64,000 nucleotides of DNA from Blastococcus sp. Marseille-P5729 (GCF_900292035.1 NZ_OMPO01000001.1:1619192-1683191); one strand, 5' to 3'. Shown: positions 7,670 through 16,905, numbered from the stretch's first letter. Numbers and translations are program-made. Notes: generated by a model not told the origin, from the letters alone.

Positions 7670-8644
7670 TCAGTGGCCGGTGGTGGGGAAGATGTCGCCG
7701 ATGGCGTCGATGACGTCGTCCGGCAGGTCGGTCCTGCCGGCCGCTGCGTTGGCGCGTACCTGCGCGGCGGAGGTCGCGCCCGCGATCACCGACGTCAGGC
7801 TGTCCTGGGCGAGCAGCCAGGCGAAGGTCGCCTCCAGCATCGTGACGCCGTGCTCATCGCAGAGATCCTGGTAGTCCTTCAGCTGACGCCAGTCGACCGA
7901 CTCCAGCATCTCGGGCATCACCTGGACCAGTCGCGAGCCCTCGGGTCGGTCAGCCTCCGTGTACTTCCCGGTCAGCAGGCCGTTGGCGAGCGGGAAGAAG
8001 GGCAAAAAGCCCATCCCCGCGCGGTGCACCTCGGGCAGCACGCCACTCTCGGCGTCCCGGACGAGCAGCGAGTACTCGTTCTGGGCCGAGATGAACGGCG
8101 GTAGGCCGTGCGACGAGGCGATCTCGTTGGCCTCGGCGAGCTGCTCGGCGGAGAACGTGGTGTGCCCGATGTAGCGGACCTTGCCCTCCTCGATCAGCTC
8201 GCACAGTGCCTCGAGGGTCTCGGCGATCGGCACGTGCGGATCGGGGTTGTGCATCTGGTACAGGTCGATGTAGTCGGTCTGCAGCCGACGCAGGGTTGCC
8301 TCGAGCGCGTTGCGGATGTAGGTGCGGCCACCCTTCGGCCCCCACATCTCGGCGCCGTGGGTGTGCACCGCCTGATGCCCGAACTTGGACGCGAGGACGA
8401 CGCTCGCGCGGTCGTGCGACCGCAGCGCCTCCCCCATGAGCTCCTCGCTGGCGCCGGGCGGGTTGCCGTACATCTCGGCGGTGTCGAAGAAAGTGATGCC
8501 CGCCTCGATGGCCGCGTCGATCACGGCGCGGGTGCCATCGAGAGTCTCGGTGACCGTCCCCTTTCGGCCGAAGTTGTTGCAGCCGAGGCCGACCACACTG
8601 ATGAGGGGCCCGGCTTCACCGAGCTGACGCTGTGGAATCTGCAC
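7670..8644 (-). CDS. Aldo/keto reductase
   Basis: NADPH-dependent oxidoreductase of 324 residues with a TIM-barrel fold. The catalytic tetrad is visible: D54 and Y59 (FFDTAEMYG), K87 (ASKFG) and H132 (DLYQMH). The C-terminal NADPH-binding part includes VIAGATSAAQVRANAAA. The closest subgroup appears to be the YghZ/voltage-channel-beta-like AKRs; the substrate is unknown. The start is a GTG 6 bases after a TAGGCT -10 box, so it is probably leaderless. Divergent from the photolyase gene. Confidence 0.88.
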   Translation of the reverse strand: MQIPQRQLGEAGPLISVVGLGCNNFGRKGTVTETLDGTRAVIDAAIEAGITFFDTAEMYGNPPGASEELMGEALRSHDRASVVLASKFGHQAVHTHGAEMWGPKGGRTYIRNALEATLRRLQTDYIDLYQMHNPDPHVPIAETLEALCELIEEGKVRYIGHTTFSAEQLAEANEIASSHGLPPFISAQNEYSLLVRDAESGVLPEVHRAGMGFLPFFPLANGLLTGKYTEADRPEGSRLVQVMPEMLESVDWRQLKDYQDLCDEHGVTMLEATFAWLLAQDSLTSVIAGATSAAQVRANAAAGRTDLPDDVIDAIGDIFPTTGH

Positions 8645-8650
8645 GCGGCC

Positions 8651-8656
8651 AGCCTA
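8651..8656 (-). promoter_or_regulatory. -10 box TAGGCT, leaderless start
   Basis: TAGGCT on the minus strand, then 6 bases, then the GTG start at 8644 of the aldo/keto reductase. Confidence 0.5.
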
Positions 8657-8756
8657 TCGAGCATCGCGCGCCGGGTCCGGCGAATGGGGGACCCGCTGCG
8701 GCACCCTGACACGGGTCCTGGGGAGTAGCGTGATGCGGACGCCGAAGGGGGCAGCC

Positions 8757-10064
8757 GTGCGCGTGATGTGGTTTCGTCGTGACCTGCGACTGCGTGACAA
8801 CCCGGCGTTGCTCGCCGCGGCGGACGACGGCCCGGTGGTCGCCATCGTTGTCCTCGATCCCCGACTGACCGGCCGCCGCTCACCTCGCGTACGGCGTTAC
8901 CTGCAGTCGGTCCGCGCGCTGTTCGAGCAGACCGGTGGAGCGCTCGTCGTCCGGACCGGCGACCCTGCCGAGGTGATCCCGGCCGTCGCCACCGAAGCCG
9001 GTGCTCACGAGGTGCACATCAGCCGTGAGTACACGCCGTACGGCCGGCGCCGGGATACCGCCGTGGCCGAACGACTCGCCGCGGCGGGTGTCGAGCTGAT
9101 CGCGACCGGCGGGCCGTACGCCGTGGGCCCCGGCCGGGTACGCAACCGCTCTGGCGCTCCGTTCAAGGTGTTCACGCCGTACGCCCGCGCCTGGCGAGCC
9201 CACGGCTGGCCGCGCCCGGCGCCGACCGCCGACCCGACGTGGGCGACCGGGATCTACTCGGACCCGGTCCCCACCGGCTCGCCGACCGAGCCCGTGGGTG
9301 AGTCGGCCGCGCTCGCCCGATGGGAGAGCTTCCGCAGCGAAGGACTCGCGGCGTACGCCGAGCAGCGCAACCGACCGGATGTCGACGGCACCAGTCGCCT
9401 GTCGGTGGCGCTGAAGCTCGGTGAGCTGCACCCGCGCACGCTACTGGCCGGCGTCGACCATGCCCGCGACGCGCGGTTCGTCACCGAGCTTGCCTGGCGG
9501 GAGTTCTACGCCGACGTCCTGTGGCACCACCCGGCGTCCGCCTGGTGCGATCTGACCGACGCGTTGCAGGGCATGGAGTACGACGACGCGCCCGACCCGG
9601 TGCAGGCGTGGAAAGAAGGCCGCACCGGTTACCCGATCGTCGACGCCGGGATGCGCCAGCTGCTGACCGAGCACTGGATGCACAACCGGGTGCGGATGAT
9701 CACCGCGTCATTCCTCGTCAAGGACCTCCACGTGCGGTGGCAGGTGGGCGCTCGACACTTCCTGGATCACCTGCACGACGGCGATCTCGCCTCCAACAGC
9801 CACGGCTGGCAGTGGACCGCCGGCACCGGGACCGACGCCGCGCCGTACTTCCGAGTGTTCAACCCGCTGGTGCAGGGCAAGCGGTTCGACCCCGACGGCG
9901 GCTACGTGCGCCGGTACGTCCCCGAGCTGCGGCACCTCGCCGGGGGCACCGTCCACGAGCCCTGGAGGTCGGCCGACGGGTACACGCACGGCTATCCGGA
10001 GCCGATCGTCGTCCACGCCGAGGAGCGCCGGATCGCCCTGGCCCGTTATCACGCCGCCCGCTAG
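8757..10064 (+). CDS. phr: Deoxyribodipyrimidine photolyase
   Basis: Repairs UV-induced cyclobutane pyrimidine dimers using blue light and FAD. The 435-residue protein has the N-terminal photolyase domain (MWFRRDLRLRDNPALLAA) and the C-terminal FAD domain, with TELAWREFYADVLWHHP, MRQLLTEHWMHNRVRM and SNSHGWQWTAGTGTDAAPYF. I chose GTG 8757 because AAGGGGG lies 5 bases upstream; GTG 8730 and ATG 8733 are in frame but lack a site. A TAGCGT -10-like hexamer (8726-8731) precedes it. A photolyase near carotenoid genes and a CarH-like regulator suggests a photoprotection cluster. Confidence 0.92.
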   Translation: MRVMWFRRDLRLRDNPALLAAADDGPVVAIVVLDPRLTGRRSPRVRRYLQSVRALFEQTGGALVVRTGDPAEVIPAVATEAGAHEVHISREYTPYGRRRDTAVAERLAAAGVELIATGGPYAVGPGRVRNRSGAPFKVFTPYARAWRAHGWPRPAPTADPTWATGIYSDPVPTGSPTEPVGESAALARWESFRSEGLAAYAEQRNRPDVDGTSRLSVALKLGELHPRTLLAGVDHARDARFVTELAWREFYADVLWHHPASAWCDLTDALQGMEYDDAPDPVQAWKEGRTGYPIVDAGMRQLLTEHWMHNRVRMITASFLVKDLHVRWQVGARHFLDHLHDGDLASNSHGWQWTAGTGTDAAPYFRVFNPLVQGKRFDPDGGYVRRYVPELRHLAGGTVHEPWRSADGYTHGYPEPIVVHAEERRIALARYHAAR

Positions 10065-10093
10065 CCCGATCCACGCCGCCCGCTAGGCCGATT
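10050..10093. repeat. 22-bp tandem duplication at the photolyase 3' end
   Basis: Copies at 10050-10071 and 10072-10093 match at 20 of 22 bases. The first copy contains the photolyase stop codon. It looks like a recent slippage duplication with no clear function. Confidence 0.7.
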
Positions 10094-10151
10094 CTGTGAC
10101 CGATGACCCGTTGAGCGAGTCATTGGTAACGAAATCGGGTAGGAGCACGGT

Positions 10152-11138
10152 ATGTCCCGCTTTGGATATTTCCTCTCCGCCGAAGACCACACCCCCGCCG
10201 AGCTGATCGAGCAGGCCGAGCTCGCGCAGCAGGCCGGCTTCGAGTCGCTGTGGATCAGCGACCACTACCACCCCTGGAACGACCAGCAAGGCGAGTCTGC
10301 CTTCGTCTGGACCATCATCGGCGCGCTCGCGCAGGCCACCGATCTGCCGATCACGACGGCCGTCACCTGCCCGACGGTCCGGATCCACCCGGCGATCATC
10401 GCCCAGGCGGCGGCGACGTCCGCCGCGCTGCTCGGGCCCGACCGCTTCATCCTCGGGCTCGGCTCGGGAGAGGCACTCAACGAGCACATCCTCGGCGATG
10501 CCTGGCCCAACGCGGCGACCCGCCTGGCGATGCTCGAAGAGGCGATCGAGATCATCCGCGAGCTGTGGACCGGCGAGGTCGTCTCGCGCGAGGGCGAGTT
10601 CTACACCGTCGACGCGGCGCGGATCTACACGCTGCCCGACCAGCCCCCACCGATCTACGTCAGCTCGTTCGGACCCAAGTCGCTCGAGCTGACCTGCCGC
10701 ATCGCCGACGGCTTCATCTCCACGCAGCCGGACGCCGAGTCCGTCGCGGCATTCCGCAAGGCCAAGGGCAAGAACGCCCCGGCCCAGGTCGGGTTCAAGG
10801 CGTCGTACGCCGAGACCCGCGAGCAGGCGATCGATCACATGTACCGGTTGTGGCCGAACGATCAGCTGCCAGGAGAGCTCGCGCAAGTGCTCCCCTCGCC
10901 GCAGCACTTCGAGCAGGCCTCGGAGCTTGTCACTCGCGAGATGGTCGGCGAGAGCCCGGCGCCGCTCGGACCGGACGCCGAGACCCACCTGGCCGCGTTC
11001 GACGACTTCGTGGACGCCGGATTCGACGTCGTCCACCTGTCCAACGTCGGACCGGACTACCGTGGCTTCTTCAAGCTGTACGAGACCGAGGTGCTTCCCG
11101 AGCTGAAGAAGCGGCACGGAGGAGGGAGAACGACGTGA
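10152..11138 (+). CDS. LLM-class F420-dependent oxidoreductase (FGD-like)
   Basis: A 328-residue TIM-barrel enzyme of the luciferase-like monooxygenase superfamily. MSRFGYFLSAEDHTPAELIE, GFESLWISDHYHPWNDQQGE and FILGLGSGEALNEHI match F420-dependent glucose-6-phosphate dehydrogenase relatives, which act with coenzyme F420. The true substrate cannot be told from sequence. A GGAG ribosome-binding site lies 7 bases before ATG 10152. The stop overlaps the GTG of the HAD phosphatase, so the two are co-translated. Confidence 0.85.
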   Translation: MSRFGYFLSAEDHTPAELIEQAELAQQAGFESLWISDHYHPWNDQQGESAFVWTIIGALAQATDLPITTAVTCPTVRIHPAIIAQAAATSAALLGPDRFILGLGSGEALNEHILGDAWPNAATRLAMLEEAIEIIRELWTGEVVSREGEFYTVDAARIYTLPDQPPPIYVSSFGPKSLELTCRIADGFISTQPDAESVAAFRKAKGKNAPAQVGFKASYAETREQAIDHMYRLWPNDQLPGELAQVLPSPQHFEQASELVTREMVGESPAPLGPDAETHLAAFDDFVDAGFDVVHLSNVGPDYRGFFKLYETEVLPELKKRHGGGRTT

Positions 11139-11785
11139 CCAAGGGCGTCCTGTTCGACGTAGATGGCACGCTGGTGGACTCCAACTACGAGCACGTGGTG
11201 GCGTGGGCGCGGGCGTTCACGGAGGCCGGCCAGCCGGGTGTGAGCTCGGCATCGATCCACCGGGCGATTGGGCTGCCCAGCGACTCACTGGTTACCCACC
11301 TCACCGGCGCTCCCGACGACGAGGTCGCGGACCGCCACGACGAGCTGCTGCACGAGGCCAGCGAGCACATCACGGCAACCCCCGGCGCGGCCGAGCTGCT
11401 GCAGAAGTGCCGCGGCGCCGGCCGCACCGTCGTCCTGGTCACCAGCGGCAAAGAGGCGGACCTGGACTGGATGCTCCCGCTGATCGGCGGGCGCGACGCG
11501 GTCGATGCGATCGTGACCTCCGACGACATCAACGAGGGAAAGCCCGACCCGGACCCGTTCGAGGCCGGGGCGAAGAAGGCGGGGCTGGAGCTCGCGGACT
11601 GCGTGATCGTCGGCGACTCGGTGTGGGACATGAAGGCCGCCGCCCGCGTCGACGTCCCCGCGATCGGGGTCGGCTGCGGCGGCGTGGACGCCGAATCGCT
11701 GCGCAAGGCCGGCGCCGTCGAGGTGTACGACGACCCGGCCGATCTCGCGGACAAGCTCAGCCGCTCCCTCATCGGTCGCAGCTGA
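11135..11785 (+). CDS. HAD-superfamily phosphatase
   Basis: A 216-residue haloacid-dehalogenase hydrolase, phosphoglycolate-phosphatase-like. Motif I is FDVDGTLVDSN with nucleophile D8 and acid D10, motif II is VTSG, motif III is the Lys in GKPDPDPF, and motif IV is IVGDSVWDM. A helical cap lies between motifs I and II. The GTG start follows a strong GGAGGGAG site and overlaps the upstream stop (GTGA). Substrate unknown. Confidence 0.88.
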   Translation: MTKGVLFDVDGTLVDSNYEHVVAWARAFTEAGQPGVSSASIHRAIGLPSDSLVTHLTGAPDDEVADRHDELLHEASEHITATPGAAELLQKCRGAGRTVVLVTSGKEADLDWMLPLIGGRDAVDAIVTSDDINEGKPDPDPFEAGAKKAGLELADCVIVGDSVWDMKAAARVDVPAIGVGCGGVDAESLRKAGAVEVYDDPADLADKLSRSLIGRS

Positions 11786-11809
11786 CCCACCTGCTGCGTT
11801 CTGGCGGTG

Positions 11810-11848
11810 GGTTCTACCCCGCCAATCGACGTCTAGCGGGGTAGAACC
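11810..11848. terminator. Bidirectional hairpin terminator between convergent genes
   Basis: A perfect 13-bp inverted repeat, GGTTCTACCCCGC (11810-11822) and GCGGGGTAGAACC (11836-11848), with a 13-base loop. It sits between the ends of the HAD gene and the GTPase gene. No T tract follows, as is usual in high-GC actinobacteria. Confidence 0.7.
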
Positions 11849-11861
11849 AACCGGGTCCGGA

Positions 11862-13487
11862 TCAGCGGGCGGCGAGGTCGAGCAGCTCCCGGGTGCGCTG
11901 GTGCTCAGCGAGGATCCGGCGTACGGGCGCCATGATGTGCTTGCGCGCAGTGCTACCGATTGCCTCGTGCAGCTGCGCCCGGACCCGCTCTCGTCGCCGA
12001 CGAGCCCCCACCGAGGCGAACATCTTCATCAGCGCCGTGGTCAGCAGACCGAGCAGCAGGCCGCCGGCCAGCAGCAGGGTCGGGTACGGGATGGGCCCCC
12101 ACGCCGGGGTCTCGATGTGGATCTGCAGCCACCCGAGCACGATCATCGTCAGCAGCCACAGCAGACCCGCGACCGCGGCCAGGGCGAAGAGCCACTGGAA
12201 GACCGCGACGACGGTCCACCAGATCGGACGCCGCATGCGCAGCGAGGTGCCCATGACAGCCTGGTCGAGGCTGTCGGCCAGCCCTGAATGATCAGGCACG
12301 GCTGCTCGTTCGACGTCCTGGGCCCACCGCAACGGCAGTCCCTCGGCCGCCCGGTCCGCGAGGTCACGGGTGGCGAGGTCGACAGCGGAGCGCTGAGCGG
12401 GTGAGGCGGCCGGGAGCGAGGAGCGACCCAGCGCAACCCGGACGTCGTCCACCCCGGGGGAAGGCTCTGCGCCGCTCGACCGATCCAGACCAAGTCGCCT
12501 GAGCGGGTCGGGACGCAGCTTGCGGGTCCACTTGGTGAACGGCCACCCGGCCCGCGAGTTCGCCTGGACCCGGTAGTCGCGCTGGACGGCGTCCAGCACC
12601 ACCGGTACGCCCGCGGCCTTCGCCAGCGCGTCGATCAGCCGGTCGTCGGCCTGCTCGTCGAGGTGCTGCTCGGATTCCCCGACCCCCTCCCGCAGCGCGG
12701 TGGCCGAGCCGCGGACGTCGCTGTTCATGCGGGCCTCGGCGGCGGCCCGGGACTGGGCGACGTCGGTGAGCAGCGCCATCAGCTTGTCCACGCCGGCTCC
12801 GGTGGCGGCGGACGTCGGCAGTACGTCGACCGTCGCCGCGCTGTCCGCGGCGACGATCCGGCGCAGATCGGCGGTCGTCTGGTCTACCTGCTCGACGGTC
12901 AGCCGGTCGGCCTGGTTGAGCACGACAATGGTGCGCGCGTCGCGCGCCGACAGCGTCTTGATGTAGTGCTCGTGCATCACCGCATCGGCGTACTTCTGCG
13001 GATCGGTGACCCACACGAACACGTCGGCGAGCTGCAGCACCCGGTCGGCCTCAGCCCGGTTGGAACGCTCCCGCGAGTCGAAGTCGGGCAGGTCCAGCAG
13101 CACCAGGCCCTCCCGGGGCCCTTCGGCCTGGTCGACCTGATGGCGAGCGCCGACGCCCAGCCAGTCCAGCAACGGGCCGGCCGACCCGGGCCCCCAGATC
13201 GCGGCCGTAGCGGTGGAGGTGGTGGGGCGGCGTACGCCGGGGCGCGCCACCTGCGCGCCGACGAGGCGGTTGAACAGCGAGGACTTGCCCGAGCCGGTCG
13301 CGCCGGCGAGCGCGACAACCGTATAACCCGAGCCGAGCGCGGCCCGCTCGCCGACCTTGCGGAGGGTGTTGTGCGCCCGTTCCCCGGCGCGCGGTTCGAG
13401 CCGGCTGCCGCCGATGGCGAGCGCGTCGGTCAGCGCCCTGCTGCGCTCCCCGAGATCGGGGACGTGGTTGCGTCGGAGCACGTTCAC
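11862..13487 (-). CDS. Dynamin-like GTPase with C-terminal membrane helices
   Basis: A 541-residue protein. The GTPase domain has G1 GATGSGKSSLF near 63-73, G3 DLPDFDS and G4 NQAD. Two hydrophobic helices near 425-485 (WWTVVAVFQWLFALAAVAGL and TLLLAGGLLLGLLTTAL) anchor it, followed by a basic coiled tail. It overlaps the upstream GTPase gene by 4 bases. The pairing of two membrane GTPases resembles Streptomyces DynA/DynB, which act at septa; that role here is inferred from organisation only. Confidence 0.75.
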   Translation of the reverse strand: MNVLRRNHVPDLGERSRALTDALAIGGSRLEPRAGERAHNTLRKVGERAALGSGYTVVALAGATGSGKSSLFNRLVGAQVARPGVRRPTTSTATAAIWGPGSAGPLLDWLGVGARHQVDQAEGPREGLVLLDLPDFDSRERSNRAEADRVLQLADVFVWVTDPQKYADAVMHEHYIKTLSARDARTIVVLNQADRLTVEQVDQTTADLRRIVAADSAATVDVLPTSAATGAGVDKLMALLTDVAQSRAAAEARMNSDVRGSATALREGVGESEQHLDEQADDRLIDALAKAAGVPVVLDAVQRDYRVQANSRAGWPFTKWTRKLRPDPLRRLGLDRSSGAEPSPGVDDVRVALGRSSLPAASPAQRSAVDLATRDLADRAAEGLPLRWAQDVERAAVPDHSGLADSLDQAVMGTSLRMRRPIWWTVVAVFQWLFALAAVAGLLWLLTMIVLGWLQIHIETPAWGPIPYPTLLLAGGLLLGLLTTALMKMFASVGARRRRERVRAQLHEAIGSTARKHIMAPVRRILAEHQRTRELLDLAAR

Positions 13488-15346
13488 CGGGCCGCCTGCA
13501 CTTCGGTGACCGCGGCCGTCAGGTCGTTGGCCACCCGCGGGTCGACCTGGAGACCCAGCAGTACGTCGTCATACCGCTTCTGCTCAGCGAGGTACAGCTC
13601 CTTGGTCTTCTCGACCAGCGAGTGGCGGGCCTTCGCGGCGAGGGTGCGCACCGCCTGGTCGCCGAAGATCGCCTCGAGCAGCCGCTGGGCGACCACCGCC
13701 GAGCCGCCGGCGATGCCGACCTCAGCCCCCGACAGGCCCGCGGTCGACATGAACACGACAAGCATCAGCAGCACCGCGACCCCGTTCACTCCGAGCGCCA
13801 GGAACCGTGCGGTCGACCGCTTCGGTCCGGCCTCGGCCCGCACCATCTCGAGCAGCTCGGTCTGCCACTCGCGGACCAGCTTGTCGACCTTGCCCTCGAT
13901 CCCCTGGCTGGACTTCGTGAGCTCGGGGTGCTCGGTGAGGACCTGGCCGCCCCCGGGCATCGTGCGCCACTGCCGGGCGGCCATCGAGGCGGCGCCCTGG
14001 GCCTGCGAGGTGATCAGGGCGGCCACGCCGGTCTGTAGCGCCTCACCGAGCTGGGTGGACTGCACCTGGTTGCCCTTGCCCTTGAACATCGCCGAGATGC
14101 GGTCGCGGACCCGACCGACCCCGGACTCGATCTGCCGGAACAGCTCACCGGTGCCGACCAGCTCGTGCCACCGGCCGAGCACCTCGCCGCGCAGCAAGGT
14201 ACCGTCCTCCATGCCGGCGATGACCCCGTTCACCGCCTCGCCGTAGGCGTTCCATGACGTGTCGTGCAGGTTCTTCAACGCCGTGTACTGCGCGAGGGAC
14301 GCCGCCGACAGCCCACTGGTGCGTCCCGACAACGAGTCGAGCGCGCCGGTGAGAGTCTGGCGGATCACCTGGGCACGGGCCTTCGCGTCGTGCGCCAGCC
14401 CGCCGAGCCAGTCACGCAGCGGCTGGATCTCGCCGACCGGCAGCAGCCCGTCGGGCCCGAGCCGCGTCTCGTGCACGATGAAGATCGGCGCGCGCCCCAG
14501 ACCCTGCTCGTGCAACATCGACCCGAGGTGATCGTGGATCTCCCGGGCGGACTCCGGCGGCACTCGATCGAGCACGATCGCGACCGAGGTGCCCCGCGTG
14601 GCGGCCTGACGCAGCAGGTCCCACGGGACGGCGTCGGCGTACCGCGCAGCGGTCGTGACGAACAGCCACAGGTCGGCCGCGCTCAGCAGCTGCCGCGCCA
14701 GGTCACGGTTGGCCTCCACGACGGAGTCGATGTCGGGAGCGTCGAGCAGCGCGATGCCCTGGGGGACCGCCGGCGTGGCGGCCAGGCGTACCGCCCCCGG
14801 GTCGTCGTCCGGCCCGTCGACACCGGTGAGCCGGCCGAGTCCGGGCAGCACCCGGTCGTCGATGAACCACTTCTCGTCGGCCGGGTTGTGCACGAGTACC
14901 GATGCTCGGGTGGTCGGTCGCAGTACGCCGGACTTGCTGACGACGCTGCCGATGACGGAGTTCACGAGGGTCGACTTGCCGGCGCCGGTGGAGCCGCCGA
15001 TGACCGCGAGCAATGGCGCGTCGAGCGCGGCGACGCGCGGAATCACATAGTCGTCGAGCTGGGCGCGAAGCTGCTGCTGATTGGCCCGGGCGTCAGGGGC
15101 GCCGGGCATGTCCAGCGGCAGCCGGACGGCGTTCACCACGGTTCGCAGTCGCTTGACGGCATCCAGCAGTCGCTTGCCGTCGAACCCGGAGCCGCCGCTG
15201 CCCAGCCCGGGCGGCGCGCTGCCCAGACCCGGCCGATAGGGCTGCTCCAATGGCTGGCCACGCTGCGGCGAGTCTTGACGCGACTGATCCTGCGGTGGCC
15301 GATCATGCTGCGGCGGCCCCTGCGGCGTATTGCGTGGAGCGCTCAA
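13484..15346 (-). CDS. Large dynamin-like GTPase
   Basis: A 620-residue protein. A Pro/Gln-rich N-terminus (about 1-55) precedes a P-loop domain with GGSTGAGKSTLVN near 118-130 and DAPDIDS as G3. Instead of NKxD the G4 position reads LDRV, so guanine specificity may be altered. A hydrophobic hairpin near 535-560 (VNGVAVLLMLVVFMSTAGL) resembles a dynamin paddle or membrane anchor. The start is TTG 15346 with GAGAGG upstream. It is co-translated with the second GTPase; the two probably work as a hetero-oligomer in membrane remodelling. Confidence 0.72.
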   Translation of the reverse strand: MSAPRNTPQGPPQHDRPPQDQSRQDSPQRGQPLEQPYRPGLGSAPPGLGSGGSGFDGKRLLDAVKRLRTVVNAVRLPLDMPGAPDARANQQQLRAQLDDYVIPRVAALDAPLLAVIGGSTGAGKSTLVNSVIGSVVSKSGVLRPTTRASVLVHNPADEKWFIDDRVLPGLGRLTGVDGPDDDPGAVRLAATPAVPQGIALLDAPDIDSVVEANRDLARQLLSAADLWLFVTTAARYADAVPWDLLRQAATRGTSVAIVLDRVPPESAREIHDHLGSMLHEQGLGRAPIFIVHETRLGPDGLLPVGEIQPLRDWLGGLAHDAKARAQVIRQTLTGALDSLSGRTSGLSAASLAQYTALKNLHDTSWNAYGEAVNGVIAGMEDGTLLRGEVLGRWHELVGTGELFRQIESGVGRVRDRISAMFKGKGNQVQSTQLGEALQTGVAALITSQAQGAASMAARQWRTMPGGGQVLTEHPELTKSSQGIEGKVDKLVREWQTELLEMVRAEAGPKRSTARFLALGVNGVAVLLMLVVFMSTAGLSGAEVGIAGGSAVVAQRLLEAIFGDQAVRTLAAKARHSLVEKTKELYLAEQKRYDDVLLGLQVDPRVANDLTAAVTEVQAAR

Positions 15347-15486
15347 CGCGGCGTCCTCTCATCGGCGACTGTGCAATTCTCACGAATACCCCGACACTAC
15401 TGAAGCCAAGCATGCTGCGCGGGCGATACCGATGCCCGCGGACGCCAGTAGGGATCGCCTGGCGGCCCCCCGACGTCTAGAGGGTC

Positions 15487-16287
15487 ATGAAGTGGTTACT
15501 CGCGGCGCTGGCCATGACGATCACGCTGACTGCCTGCGCGTCGTCCGAGAACGGGACGGGTGAGCCAGCTTCGGGATCCGTCGAGCCACTGCCTGCTGGT
15601 CAGGTGGTGCTGTCGATCGACTACGGCGGTTTCGTCGATCAGGCCGAGTATCACGCCGACGTCACCGACCTGGTGGTGTACGGCGACGGCCGGGTCTTCC
15701 AGGCAACCCAGAACGGGCCGCATCGTGCAGCGACCTACCTGCTCGCTCGGGTCGACGCGTCGAGGGTCGCGGCTCTGGTCGTCAAGGTCGAGGGCAGCGG
15801 GCTGGTGGACGAGGGGACGCCGTACGGCTACCCCGACGTGATGGACGCAGGCTCGGTACTGATTACCGTGCACGGAGCGCAGGGGCCCAGCAGCGTCGAT
15901 GTGTATGCGCTCTACCCGAGTGTGCGGGTGCCGTCCGCCGAGCAGCAGCGCAACCGCGAGGAACTGCTCGATCTCGTCGACGAGATCGAGCAACTCGCCG
16001 ACGGCGCAGCCCCGACACCGGTCGATGCGGCTCAGGTCGTTCAGGCCGAGTCGTGGAACTCGTCCGGCCCCGCGTGGCCCGGCCCGCCGCTAGCCGAGTT
16101 CGTCCAGCCAGTCACGGACGACGAGTGGATCACCGGCTGCGGTGTCCTTGCCGGGGACCAGGCCCAGGCCGCAGTGGACGCCGCCGTGCAGAACGAGCAG
16201 TTCTTTCACTGGCTCGTCGACGGACAGGCAACAGTGCTCGCCGTCCGGCCGCTGCTGCCGCACGAGGAGGGCTGCGCCGATCTTTAA
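15487..16287 (+). CDS. Putative lipoprotein
   Basis: A 266-residue exported protein with a short signal peptide ending in the lipobox LTAC (Cys near residue 18), so it should be lipidated by Lgt (encoded later in this window) and face outward. The mature part has no domain I recognise; it resembles actinobacterial lipoproteins annotated as hypothetical. Divergent from the GTPase pair, with a 140-bp intergenic region. Confidence 0.75.
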   Translation: MKWLLAALAMTITLTACASSENGTGEPASGSVEPLPAGQVVLSIDYGGFVDQAEYHADVTDLVVYGDGRVFQATQNGPHRAATYLLARVDASRVAALVVKVEGSGLVDEGTPYGYPDVMDAGSVLITVHGAQGPSSVDVYALYPSVRVPSAEQQRNREELLDLVDEIEQLADGAAPTPVDAAQVVQAESWNSSGPAWPGPPLAEFVQPVTDDEWITGCGVLAGDQAQAAVDAAVQNEQFFHWLVDGQATVLAVRPLLPHEEGCADL

Positions 16288-16314
16288 GGCGCCCTACCGG
16301 CGAGGATCAGCAGG

Positions 16315-16353
16315 ATCCGGGGCGCGAGCGCACTGCGGCGCAGGACCCCGGAT
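16315..16353. terminator. Hairpin between the lipoprotein and ferritin genes
   Basis: Arms ATCCGGGG (16315-16322) and CCCCGGAT (16346-16353) lie between convergent genes. The loop is 23 bases and GC-rich. Its location suggests a terminator, but the stem is short. Confidence 0.4.
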
Positions 16354-16374
16354 TCCGCTCGTCTCGTACGGCGA

Positions 16375-16893
16375 TCAGCCGCCGGTGTTCTCGGTGCTGC
16401 GCGTCGGCCGGGACCCAAGCTCCTCGTCCAGGCGAAGCAGGCCAGGACCATCGTCGTTGATCAGCTGGATGCGCTCGACGATCTCGGTGACGGTGGCCTC
16501 CTCCTCGATCTGCTCGGTGAGGAACCAGTTCAGCAGCGGTCGCGAGTCGAGGTCGCCGTCCGCCTCGGACTTGCGGTACAGGTCGCGGATCGATTCCGAC
16601 ACCCGCTGCTCGTGCTGAAGCGCGGCCTGGAAGGCCTGCAGCGGGTTCTCGACCTTGCTCGTGGGCGCCGGGATGGCCCCGATGAGCGGGTGGTTGTCCC
16701 GGTCGAGCAGGTGGTCGATGAACTTGTTCGCGTGGACGATCTCCTCGTCGGCCTGATGGCGCAGCCACGCGGCCATTCCGGGAAGGGCGAGGGCATCCAT
16801 CTCGATCGCAAGCTGTCGATACACGATCGACGCCTCGAACTCGAGGGTGATCTGGTCGCAGAAGGCACTCTCGAGTGCCGTTTCCATCTTCAT
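16375..16893 (-). CDS. Ferritin
   Basis: A 172-residue non-heme ferritin for iron storage. Ferroxidase ligands are visible in order: E in LEFEASIVY, E/H in ADEEIVHANKF, E in LQHEQRV and Q-E in TEQIEEEATV. The ferritin four-helix length is normal and a short acidic tail follows. The ATG is 6 bases after a TAGACT -10 box, so the message is probably leaderless. Confidence 0.9.
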   Translation of the reverse strand: MKMETALESAFCDQITLEFEASIVYRQLAIEMDALALPGMAAWLRHQADEEIVHANKFIDHLLDRDNHPLIGAIPAPTSKVENPLQAFQAALQHEQRVSESIRDLYRKSEADGDLDSRPLLNWFLTEQIEEEATVTEIVERIQLINDDGPGLLRLDEELGSRPTRSTENTGG

Positions 16894-16899
16894 GCCGCG

Positions 16900-16905
16900 A
16901 GTCTA
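16900..16905 (-). promoter_or_regulatory. -10 box TAGACT, leaderless start
   Basis: TAGACT on the minus strand, 6 bases, then the ferritin ATG at 16893. Confidence 0.5.
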
